Part shown: positions 1-5,342 of the stretch, in pieces
Layout: each line of letters begins with the position of its first letter
Numbering within the stretch: the first letter of the stretch is position 1
Assembly: GCA_017459315.1 (NCBI GenBank)
Contig: JAFUDD010000290.1
Coordinates: 1 to 5,342 of the forward strand
Reading direction: 5' to 3'
DNA length: 5,342 bases
From: Clostridia bacterium
Lineage (GTDB): Bacteria; Bacillota_A; Clostridia; Christensenellales; CAG-138
Notes under the pieces: model-generated
The model's input: the letters and a program-made list of their open reading frames with translations, nothing else
The model's database searches: none
Told to the model about the DNA's origin: nothing
Translations under genes and position numbers: made by a program

Positions 1-513
1 CTCGTCGAAGAAGCGGGCATTGTCGCGGCGGGTCTGCTCGGTGAGGTCCATCAGATGCGTGAGGCTGTCAAACGGGCAGCCCGGCTCGTTGAATGCGATA
101 TGGCCGTCGCTACCGATGCCCAGAACCTGCACGTCCACGGTGTGCTTGGCAAGCTCGGTCTCATACGCCACGCAGTCGGCTTCCGGGTCTTCGCCGCAGC
201 CGAGCGGAACATGGACGTTCTCGTCCGGAATATCAATGTGGTTGAAGAGGTTCTCATGCATGAATGTCCAGTAGCTCTCGCGATGGTCGCGCGGCAGGCC
301 GATGTACTCGTCCAGATTGAACGTCAGAATATCCTTGTAGCTTGTGCCGTTCTCCTCGTGATCGCGGATCATTTCCTTGTAGAGACCCACAGGGCTCGAA
401 CCGGTGGCCAGGCCGAGAACCGGCGTATGGTCGCCCGAGAGGACCTCCTTCATGATCTTGAAGGCTTCCTTGGAGACTTCCTCGTAGGTATCGCTCACGG
501 TAACTTTGAACAT
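1..513 (-). CDS. nagB: glucosamine-6-phosphate deaminase, N-terminal 171 residues (partial)
   Basis: The gene encodes glucosamine-6-phosphate deaminase, a cytoplasmic enzyme that converts glucosamine-6-phosphate to fructose-6-phosphate and ammonia in amino-sugar catabolism. Reading starts at the ATG at 513-511 and stays open to the window edge, so 171 codons are present. The family is usually about 240-265 residues, so the last third lies outside. Visible motifs are the phosphate-binding LGLATGSSP (residues 33-41), the NLDEYIGLP segment (66-74) whose D68 matches the catalytic aspartate, and LGIGSDGHIAFNEP (131-144) with D136, H138 and E143 in the catalytic positions. The ATG is preceded by GAGGG (521-525) with a 7-nt spacer, which supports this start. 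The gene has its own strong promoter and is probably not part of the upstream export operon, although no terminator separates them. Identification is firm; the missing end cannot be judged. Confidence 0.96.
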   Translation of the reverse strand, partial: MFKVTVSDTYEEVSKEAFKIMKEVLSGDHTPVLGLATGSSPVGLYKEMIRDHEENGTSYKDILTFNLDEYIGLPRDHRESYWTFMHENLFNHIDIPDENVHVPLGCGEDPEADCVAYETELAKHTVDVQVLGIGSDGHIAFNEPGCPFDSLTHLMDLTEQTRRDNARFFDE

Positions 514-520
514 CTTTTTT

Positions 521-525
521 CCCTC
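521..525 (-). promoter_or_regulatory. nagB ribosome binding site
   Basis: On the minus strand GAGGG lies 7 nt (AAAAAAG) before the nagB ATG at 513. The purine-rich, unstructured spacing fits an efficient start and selects this ATG. Confidence 0.7.
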
Positions 526-551
526 GTATTCATTAGATTTGGGCATGCGGC

Positions 552-577
552 GCGGCCCGAAGCCGCCGTTTGCGGCT
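552..577 (-). other. two overlapping small hairpins in the nagB leader
   Basis: In the predicted nagB leader RNA, AGCCGC (577-572) can pair with GCGGCT (566-561) across a 5-nt loop. Alternatively GCGGC (566-562) can pair with GCCGC (556-552) across the loop TTCGG. The two stems share bases 562-566, so only one can form at a time. Neither reaches the ribosome binding site at 521-525 and no U-tract follows, so this is not a recognisable riboswitch or attenuator. The complementarity is seen directly; any regulatory role is speculation. Confidence 0.3.
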
Positions 578-621
578 ATGCAGCACCGTTTCGCTTGGCT
601 TATTGCCAGCCCACGCCTATT

Positions 622-650
622 ATTTTATAAAAAACTCGTCAAATTGTCAA
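622..650 (-). promoter_or_regulatory. sigma-A-type promoter for nagB
   Basis: The minus strand carries a perfect -35 box TTGACA (650-645), a 17-nt spacer and a -10 box TAAAAT (627-622, five of six matches). Transcription should begin near position 615, giving a leader of about 100 nt before the nagB ATG at 513. This is the best promoter match in the window and implies that nagB is transcribed independently of the operon upstream. Confidence 0.8.
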
Positions 651-681
651 TGCACGCTTCCGGTTTTTATATATTTTTTTC

Positions 682-711
682 GCGCATAACTGTCATTCGT
701 TCAGCGCATAA
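682..711 (-). repeat. 8-bp direct repeat upstream of the nagB promoter
   Basis: TTATGCGC occurs twice on the minus strand, at 711-704 and 689-682, with start-to-start spacing of 22 bp, close to two helical turns. The copies lie about 32 bp and 54 bp upstream of the nagB -35 box, where an activator or repressor could bind on one DNA face. The repeat is seen directly; the operator role is inferred and could be chance. Confidence 0.35.
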
Positions 712-733
712 GTACAAACCAACGATTTGCATT

Positions 734-2455
734 TTACGCTTTCGCCGCGCCGCCTTCGATTTCCTCCGCACCATTTTCGGTAAAGCGCAGTACGCGGTCG
801 CAGATCGCCAGCGCCGCCGGGCGGTGGGTGACGATGATCACGGTCTTGTCGGTCATGCGGCGCAGGTTGTTGAGCAGGGCGCGTTCGGTCTCGCCGTCGA
901 GCGCGCTCGTCGCTTCGTCTAAAAGCAGTACCGGGCAATCGGTAAACAGCGCCCGCGCAATCGCAAGCCGCTGGAGCTGCCCCTCCGATAGTCCTGCCCC
1001 GCGCTCACCGAGCCGCGTTTCAAGGCCGTTTTCCTGTTCCCGCACAAAGCCGTCCGCACACGCGATTTCGAGCGCGTGCCAAATCCGCGCTTCCTCTCCC
1101 GCCGCTTCGGGCATCCCGAACGCAACGACCTCGCGGATCGTGCCGCTCATCAGGCCGTTGCCCTGCGGCACATAGGCGAACAGCCGCCGCCATGCGGGCA
1201 AAAGCGGTTCCTGTGCGCCGCTACGATACAAGACGCATGTGCCGCTGTCGGGCCGGTACAGCCCCATCAGCAGCTTCAACACCGTGGACTTGCCGCACCC
1301 GCTTTGCCCGGTAAACGCGACCGTCTCGCCGCGCCGGATTGAAAGCGACAGCTTTTGCAGCACAATCGGCATCTGCGGCGCCTCGGCCGTCTCCACCGGC
1401 GGCCGGTAGGTGAACGACACCTCGCAAAGTCCGAAGCCCGTCACCGCGTCCCGATACGCCCGGTTGACTTCCGCCTGCTCGAGCGGCGGTTCGGTCTGCT
1501 CGTCTGGGTACGACTCGATCTCCATCAGCCGTTCGGCGCTCGCCTGCATCGCATACCAGCGTGGCAGATAGCCGGACAGGTTGGCAAACGGCCCTTGAAT
1601 CTGCCCGACAAGCTGCATGATCGCGGTCAGCGTGCCATAGGTAACGGTGCCGCTTACTATGCCGTAGCAGCAATAGCAGATCCCGAACAGGTACATGCCC
1701 TGCATCGCCGCGCCGAACCCGATGTTGCACAGGATCGAAAACGCGTTGCGCTTCAGCCGTGCCGCGCGGTGCTCCTCCTGCAAGACCGCGCCTTCCGCTT
1801 CGGTGCGCGCCTCTGCGGAAAACGACCGGATCAGCGGCAGATTCCCGATGCGCTCCTGCCAGAACACGCGCATGCGTCCGTCGCTCTCCTGCACGTTCTT
1901 GTGCAGCCGCTTCATCACCTTGCGGAACGCATACGTCAGCAGCAGCAAAACAAGGCCGCCCGGCAGCAGAAACATGGCAAACCGCGTATCGAGCGCAATG
2001 ACAAGGAGCACCTCTCTGATAAGCCGCACCGTCATCCCGACGATGCCGGGCAGGATATCGACGTAGCCGTTTGCGACCACGACCGTGTCGCTCGTCAGCC
2101 GGTTCATCCATTCACCCGAATGCACCGCCGCCACCGACGCATATTCCTTATGCAGAATATGGTCGAGCAGCCGCTGTTTGCAGACATTTTCGATGCCGGA
2201 TCGCGCCGATTCCTCAGCTCTGCGCATCACCGCATGCAGCAGCAGCTGTCCGGCTACGAGAAGCGCCATATACAGCGCATACCGCCGGAACCCCTGCGCA
2301 TCACCCGCCACCGCATGATCCACTACGCCGCGCAGCAAAAGAGCATACCAAACGCCGATGCCGCCGTTGATCCCCTGCAGCACCGTCAAAAGCACGATAT
2401 ACCATTTCTTTCGTCCCGGCACCGTCAGGAACCAGCGGTTGGTTTTTGGCTTCAT
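734..2455 (-). CDS. ABC exporter half-transporter (membrane domain fused to ATPase)
   Basis: This 573-residue protein has the layout of an ABC exporter half-transporter that dimerises in the cytoplasmic membrane and uses ATP to drive export. The N-terminal half holds hydrophobic segments near residues 18-42, 58-76, 130-154, 158-176, 240-268 and 271-292, consistent with the six-helix exporter fold. The nucleotide-binding half is complete: aromatic Y350 before the P-loop, Walker A GQSGCGKST (383-391), Q-loop Q431, signature LSEGQ (489-493), Walker B VLLLDE (509-514), D-loop SALD (517-520) and H-loop H544. There is no N-terminal C39 peptidase domain as in bacteriocin exporters; a separate peptidase gene lies just upstream instead. 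The gene ends the operon, starting 18 nt after the peptidase stop with only a weak ribosome binding site. No in-frame ATG, GTG or TTG lies between that stop and the chosen ATG. An exported modified peptide is the likely cargo by context; the substrate is unproven. Confidence 0.93.
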   Translation of the reverse strand: MKPKTNRWFLTVPGRKKWYIVLLTVLQGINGGIGVWYALLLRGVVDHAVAGDAQGFRRYALYMALLVAGQLLLHAVMRRAEESARSGIENVCKQRLLDHILHKEYASVAAVHSGEWMNRLTSDTVVVANGYVDILPGIVGMTVRLIREVLLVIALDTRFAMFLLPGGLVLLLLTYAFRKVMKRLHKNVQESDGRMRVFWQERIGNLPLIRSFSAEARTEAEGAVLQEEHRAARLKRNAFSILCNIGFGAAMQGMYLFGICYCCYGIVSGTVTYGTLTAIMQLVGQIQGPFANLSGYLPRWYAMQASAERLMEIESYPDEQTEPPLEQAEVNRAYRDAVTGFGLCEVSFTYRPPVETAEAPQMPIVLQKLSLSIRRGETVAFTGQSGCGKSTVLKLLMGLYRPDSGTCVLYRSGAQEPLLPAWRRLFAYVPQGNGLMSGTIREVVAFGMPEAAGEEARIWHALEIACADGFVREQENGLETRLGERGAGLSEGQLQRLAIARALFTDCPVLLLDEATSALDGETERALLNNLRRMTDKTVIIVTHRPAALAICDRVLRFTENGAEEIEGGAAKA

Positions 2456-2473
2456 AGCTTGAAAAATGGTTCT

Positions 2474-2911
2474 TTACCGGTTCTTAAACAGCCGTCGCTT
2501 CACCTTGCCCGCCAAGCCGCGCAGCCGGAACCACGCGACGCGCAGCGGAAACAGCAGCGTCCACACGCGCACATAGAGGCGGTAATCCCAATCCGTCACA
2601 TGGATCGTCCGATTCCCGCGCCGCACGGCGTTCATCACGCCGATGATCTGCTTCTCGCGCACGGCCTCCCGCACGATCTGATTGTCCCCGCACAGCAAAT
2701 AATCCTGCTCGCGCACCTTTACGATCCGATGCAGCACATACTGCCCGTTATCCCGTTTGAACAGGACTGCGTCGTGCTTTTTGCAGCGTCCTTTCGGCCG
2801 CTTTGCAATCACCATCAGGTCGCGGCCCTCGCGCAGCAGCGGCAGCATGCTGACGCCCTTGTTCGGATAGACCAGCTCGCCGCAGCGATCCAATACGTCC
2901 TCAAAGTTCAT
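2474..2911 (-). CDS. signal-peptidase-like S24/S26 family serine peptidase
   Basis: This 145-residue protein resembles the catalytic core of S26 signal peptidases. GVSMLPLL (19-26) matches the family's G-x-S-M-x-P box, with S21 as the predicted nucleophile. YVLHRIVKV (58-66) places H61 where the SipW/ER-type enzymes have His instead of the bacterial Lys base. CGDN (74-77) matches the conserved Gly-Asp box, with D76. Unlike typical signal peptidases it has no N-terminal membrane anchor. A hydrophobic, basic stretch near 113-132 could instead touch the membrane from the C-terminal side. Its ATG overlaps the PqqD-like gene's TGA by 4 nt, and no good ribosome binding site is visible, so translation is probably coupled. 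Between a PqqD-like gene and an exporter, it may cleave the leader of a peptide substrate. Family call is good; the role is inferred. Confidence 0.85.
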   Translation of the reverse strand: MNFEDVLDRCGELVYPNKGVSMLPLLREGRDLMVIAKRPKGRCKKHDAVLFKRDNGQYVLHRIVKVREQDYLLCGDNQIVREAVREKQIIGVMNAVRRGNRTIHVTDWDYRLYVRVWTLLFPLRVAWFRLRGLAGKVKRRLFKNR

Positions 2912-3171
2912 ACAATCGCGCCGATGGAGCGCAGCTTTTCGACGACCATGCGCACATCCCGCCTCGCGGTGTCTGCGTCCACGTCATACGTGCCGCAGAG
3001 CTTTTCGACAATGGCATCCTCCGTCGTTTCGGTTTTCAGACAGTCAATGATAAACCCGGCCGTGCCGTTCGAGCGCACAAGCCCGTGAAAATCCCGCATG
3101 GCCTCTCCGACCGCAACAAGCATCTGCGTTCCTGCCACATACTGCGTGACAAAGCCTTCCTTCAATCGCAT
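2908..3171 (-). CDS. PqqD-like protein (RiPP recognition element)
   Basis: This stand-alone 87-residue protein has the features of the PqqD family: an N-terminal beta-rich part (about 1-25), the central RSNGTAGFIIDCL segment (33-45), then a helical half with an acidic YDVD turn (62-65) and the closing VVEKLRSIGAIV (76-87). PqqD-type domains adopt a winged-helix fold that binds the leader of a precursor peptide and brings it to modifying enzymes. In lasso clusters the same fold is the B1 protein. The ATG at 3171 overlaps the kinase gene end by 10 nt and is preceded by AAAGGAG with 7-nt spacing, which fixes the start. It is followed by the peptidase with an ATGA overlap. The family is clear; the partner peptide is not seen here. 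Confidence 0.9.
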   Translation of the reverse strand: MRLKEGFVTQYVAGTQMLVAVGEAMRDFHGLVRSNGTAGFIIDCLKTETTEDAIVEKLCGTYDVDADTARRDVRMVVEKLRSIGAIV

Positions 3172-3920
3172 CGTGCCTCTCCTTTCATGCCCCGGTACGC
3201 AACCTCAGCCGCCTCCGGTTCCATGTTGCAAGATAATTGATAAAACGGCACAGTCTCGGCAAGCTCGCCCAGCAACCGCAGCGTGTCCTGCGTCGCCGCC
3301 GCGCCGGTCGGCCGGTAGCATTGCGGCAGCAGCCGCACAAAGCCCTCCTGCGCGTCCACAGGCGCGATCCGGTTCGTTTCCCCGCGTGATAAAAAAGCGA
3401 TCCCCTTCAGCGGCGCCGCGGCGTTGGTGCTTAGGTGATGCTTGCCGTCCCACGGCGTACCGTAAGCATACACGCCGTTCCCGTCGATCCGCAGCAGCGG
3501 CTTGTCGTCGTTGATCATCACCGCCCGCGTGCCGAAGTGCTCGCGCCACAGCCGTGTATGCGTGGACTTGCCGACGCCGCTTTTCGCCGTAAACGCGAAC
3601 GCCTCGCCGTCCACCGCGATCACCGATCCGTGCATCAGCAGCACGTTCTCCCCCGGCAGCCGTTCGGCGATCTTCCGGTACAGCGCCAGCTGCTCAAGGT
3701 ACGTATCCCGCCATGCGGTCGGCGTTAGTCCTTCCCTCAAGGCGGCCGCGGCGTCCTGCTTCCGCTCAAACGCGAGGTCCTCCGGCTGCACCGAAACGCT
3801 CCAGCGCGGTTCTGCATCGGTCAGATAGTCCTTGCAAAAGCATTTCGTTTCCGCGAACATGGCCGCCACGCCGATTGGAATGTCCGCAAGGCAGATCGTG
3901 AAAGAAATATTCTCGCTCAT
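3162..3920 (-). CDS. HPr-kinase-like P-loop protein
   Basis: This 252-residue protein matches HPr kinase/phosphorylase-like proteins, which have a PEP-carboxykinase-type ATP site. LLMHGSVIAVDG (94-105) carries H97, matching the conserved His-Gly strand. The P-loop is AKSGVGKST (112-120), with Ala in place of the first Gly, a form I recall as common in this branch. INDDKPLL (136-143) supplies the Asp pair (D138, D139), and YGTPWDGK (153-160) follows. The first 90 residues do not resemble the N-terminal domain of true HPr kinases, and no HPr gene is nearby, so it is unlikely to be the carbon-control kinase HprK. Homologues in lasso clusters phosphorylate the peptide's C-terminal residue, and HPr-related kinases beside PqqD-like proteins occur in other systems. 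Its ATG overlaps the nucleotidyltransferase TGA by 4 nt, with GGAG 11 nt upstream. The actual substrate is unknown. Confidence 0.87.
   Translation of the reverse strand: MSENISFTICLADIPIGVAAMFAETKCFCKDYLTDAEPRWSVSVQPEDLAFERKQDAAAALREGLTPTAWRDTYLEQLALYRKIAERLPGENVLLMHGSVIAVDGEAFAFTAKSGVGKSTHTRLWREHFGTRAVMINDDKPLLRIDGNGVYAYGTPWDGKHHLSTNAAAPLKGIAFLSRGETNRIAPVDAQEGFVRLLPQCYRPTGAAATQDTLRLLGELAETVPFYQLSCNMEPEAAEVAYRGMKGEARCD
3179..3185 (-). promoter_or_regulatory. strong ribosome binding site for the PqqD-like gene
   Basis: AAAGGAG on the minus strand sits 7 nt before the PqqD-like ATG at 3171 and inside the end of the kinase coding region. It is the best ribosome binding site in the operon, which suggests that the small binding protein is made independently and perhaps at a higher level than its neighbours. 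Confidence 0.75.
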
Positions 3921-5080
3921 GCGTTATCATTCTCCAGTCCGAGATCGCGCATCAGCCGCTCACGATCCTTTCCATGCTGCACGTCCTGTTTCAAATGCAG
4001 CACGCGCCCCGATTTCAGACCTTGCTTACCATAGCGAAACGCCTGATAAATCCAGGCGAACGGCTTCAAGCCCGGATGCTTTTTCAACGCTTTCCAATTG
4101 TTCTCCCCGGACGTTTGCAGCCTATGAAACAGTCCGTCCTTTTTGATGGAAGTTGTCACATTGGCTACTTTGTTGCCGGCTCCGTATTTGCGTCCGAAAT
4201 TTCCTTCCGTCAGCAGACTTTCCATCAGCCGGTCGCACAATGCCTCGTCTGCGTCCTTGCACCAAGTCACCGTCTCCGGCAGTCCGAGATACTTTTGGCA
4301 CATTCTCGTCGCAGTAACGGCCAGCTTTCCCAACTGACATGTCCTTGCCGCCTGTCCGAATCCGCTTTCCCATGCGGCGTCGTCCAGATAGCGGTGGACA
4401 TACAGCATCCAGTCGATCGTCTGTCGCAGACCCATGCCGCTTTTCAGGTGAGAGCGCATGTGATCGAGCAGAACGATCCCGTTTGCGAACGGCGGCAGCA
4501 TGGAAAAAGCATGCCCGGCGATGTTCGCTATGACCGGGCTTTGCAGTCCCTCGTCCACAAACGCGTCGATTTCCGGTACTTCATGGCTGAAATGATGATG
4601 CAGCTCGAAGGAAAATCCGTCCTTATGGAATGCAATATGCCGGTCGCCCTCCTTGCCGTGAGAGAACACATATCCTTCCCGCAGCAGCAAATCCCAAGTC
4701 TCCCGGAAACGCTCGCGCGGTACGATAAAGTCGATATCACCCATTGTGCGCATCATCGGCTTCGGATACTGCACCGCAGCAGCGCACCCCTTCAAAATCG
4801 CATACGGAATCCCATGCTGTACCAGCAAAGCATGCAGCTGATCCTGCACATACAGATAGCGAATAAAACCAGCCAAGCGTTGCGTATCCTGCGATTTCCA
4901 GGCCTTTAGCTGCGATTCCGTTGTACAGGTAGGAAGCTGCTCTGCAATGACGCCTGCGATGCTCTGTATCTGTGCCTCGCGCAATACGGCGTCCCAATCT
5001 GTCGTTTGCAGCGCTGTGCCCGAATCGGAAAACAATGCCTTTCGAATAAGCAGCAATAGCGTCGATTCCGTGTTTGTCAT
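3917..5080 (-). CDS. nucleotidyltransferase family protein (NTP_transf_5-like)
   Basis: This is the first gene of the operon, 387 residues from the chosen ATG at 5080. The nucleotidyltransferase core is visible as AILKG (94-98), then MGDIDFIV (113-120) with D115 and D117 as the metal-binding Asp pair, and FELHHH (158-163) with E159 as the probable third acidic ligand. The active site therefore looks intact. The family (NTP_transf_5) transfers a nucleotide or a related group to poorly known substrates. It is often seen beside HPr-like kinases and PqqD-like proteins, including some lasso clusters where it further modifies the phosphorylated peptide. An in-frame ATG at 5185 would add 35 residues but lies inside the 5S terminator and upstream of the promoter. 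The ATG at 5080 has GGAGA 7 nt upstream. Three 60-base samples are about 48-53% GC, against 63-70% for samples from the kinase and ABC genes, hinting at a different history. Confidence 0.86.
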   Translation of the reverse strand: MTNTESTLLLLIRKALFSDSGTALQTTDWDAVLREAQIQSIAGVIAEQLPTCTTESQLKAWKSQDTQRLAGFIRYLYVQDQLHALLVQHGIPYAILKGCAAAVQYPKPMMRTMGDIDFIVPRERFRETWDLLLREGYVFSHGKEGDRHIAFHKDGFSFELHHHFSHEVPEIDAFVDEGLQSPVIANIAGHAFSMLPPFANGIVLLDHMRSHLKSGMGLRQTIDWMLYVHRYLDDAAWESGFGQAARTCQLGKLAVTATRMCQKYLGLPETVTWCKDADEALCDRLMESLLTEGNFGRKYGAGNKVANVTTSIKKDGLFHRLQTSGENNWKALKKHPGLKPFAWIYQAFRYGKQGLKSGRVLHLKQDVQHGKDRERLMRDLGLENDNA

Positions 5081-5087
5081 GCGAAAT

Positions 5088-5092
5088 TCTCC
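5088..5092 (-). promoter_or_regulatory. ribosome binding site fixing the nucleotidyltransferase start
   Basis: GGAGA on the minus strand lies 7 nt before the ATG at 5080. Together with the promoter just upstream, it selects this ATG over the longer reading that begins at 5185. Confidence 0.75.
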
Positions 5093-5110
5093 ACAATAAA
5101 TACTGCTGTT

Positions 5111-5139
5111 ATTGTAGCACAATCCTTGTATGGACGCAA
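5111..5139 (-). promoter_or_regulatory. extended -10 promoter for the five-gene operon
   Basis: On the minus strand a weak -35 box TTGCGT (5139-5134) is followed by a 17-nt spacer and the -10 box TACAAT (5116-5111). A TG-N element directly before the -10 box (5119-5117) makes it an extended -10 promoter, which compensates for the poor -35. The start site should be near 5104, leaving a leader of about 24 nt. The promoter lies downstream of the 5S terminator, so the operon appears to be transcribed separately from the rRNA genes. An inverted repeat ATTGT-N3-ACAAT (5111-5123) covers the -10 and could be an operator, although arms this short can arise by chance. Confidence 0.65.
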
Positions 5140-5172
5140 ACCATTTATAGTCGATCTCAGCAAACAAAGCAC

Positions 5173-5200
5173 AAAAAAGCGACACCCTAAAGGATGTCGC
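5173..5200 (-). terminator. intrinsic terminator of the rRNA operon
   Basis: On the minus strand GCGACATCC (5200-5192) pairs with GGGTGTCGC (5187-5179) across a 4-nt loop TTTA. The stem has nine pairs including one T-G wobble, and six T residues (5178-5173) follow. This is a textbook Rho-independent terminator placed just after the 5S rRNA. Confidence 0.93.
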
Positions 5201-5205
5201 ATGGA

Positions 5206-5322
<117 letters not shown>

Positions 5323-5329
5323 AGGTGTG

Positions 5330-5342
5330 TTGCTTCAAGCAA
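5330..5342 (-). other. palindrome in the spacer before 5S rRNA
   Basis: The last 13 bases form a palindrome, TTGCTT-N-AAGCAA, in what should be the 23S-5S spacer. It may be part of an rRNA processing stem. The window edge cuts the region, so the full structure cannot be judged. Confidence 0.3.

Noticed and set aside
667..732. A 21-codon minus-strand ORF starting 1 nt after the exporter stop, containing one Cys and several Met residues; considered as a hidden precursor peptide.
   Set aside because: It has no ribosome binding site, no leader/core layout and is shorter than expected for a leader-bearing precursor. It is also built over the TTATGCGC repeats and an A/T tract, so it is most likely chance.
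514..733. Search for a riboswitch, tRNA or mobile element in the nagB upstream region.
   Set aside because: Only the promoter, direct repeat and small hairpins were found; no conserved RNA fold, transposase or terminal inverted repeats are visible.
1355..3088. A 577-codon open frame on the plus strand.
   Set aside because: It runs antisense to the exporter, peptidase and PqqD-like genes, which have clear motifs. Its product is rich in His, Arg and Gln with no recognisable domain, as expected for a shadow frame in GC-rich DNA.
3162..3920. Naming the kinase hprK (catabolite-control HPr kinase/phosphorylase).
   Set aside because: It lacks the usual N-terminal domain, is shorter than the roughly 310-residue enzyme, has Ala in the first P-loop position and sits in a peptide-export operon.
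3974..4909. A 311-codon plus-strand open frame.
   Set aside because: It is antisense to the nucleotidyltransferase, whose catalytic motifs are intact, and shows no domain or start signal of its own.
3917..5185. A longer nucleotidyltransferase starting at 5185 (422 residues).
   Set aside because: The extra 35 codons run through the 5S terminator and the operon promoter, and the ATG at 5080 has a well-placed GGAGA site.

Overview
The window reads as a bacterial chromosome segment from a fairly GC-rich member of the Firmicutes/Clostridia, perhaps an Oscillospiraceae-like gut anaerobe. This placement is an inference from the NagB and 5S sequences, AGGAG-type ribosome binding sites and sigma-A-like promoters; no marker here fixes the genus. 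Every supported gene lies on the minus strand, so transcription runs from high to low coordinates.

At the right edge is the end of a ribosomal RNA operon: a complete 5S rRNA (5206-5322), followed by a strong intrinsic terminator (5173-5200). About 35 bp further on, an extended -10 promoter (5111-5139) starts a tightly packed five-gene operon. The genes in order are a nucleotidyltransferase of the NTP_transf_5 type (3917-5080), an HPr-kinase-like P-loop protein (3162-3920), a stand-alone PqqD-like protein (2908-3171), a small signal-peptidase-like S24/S26 serine peptidase (2474-2911) and an ABC exporter half-transporter (734-2455). The first four genes overlap by 4, 10 and 4 nt, and the ABC gene starts 18 nt after the peptidase stop.

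The set looks like the accessory half of a ribosomally made, modified peptide (RiPP) system. PqqD-like proteins bind leader peptides, the kinase and nucleotidyltransferase could decorate the peptide, the S26-like peptidase could cut the leader, and the ABC protein could export the product. It resembles Firmicutes lasso peptide clusters that carry kinase and nucleotidyltransferase tailoring genes. However, no precursor peptide, lasso cyclase (asparagine-synthetase-like) or transglutaminase-like leader peptidase is present, and both ends of the operon are visible. The substrate is therefore either encoded elsewhere or is not a classical RiPP. This is the most interesting part of the window.

After the exporter comes a 220-bp intergenic region with no evident terminator. 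It holds an 8-bp direct repeat, a near-consensus promoter (622-650) and a roughly 100-nt leader with small hairpins. It leads into nagB (1-513), glucosamine-6-phosphate deaminase, which is cut by the left window edge.
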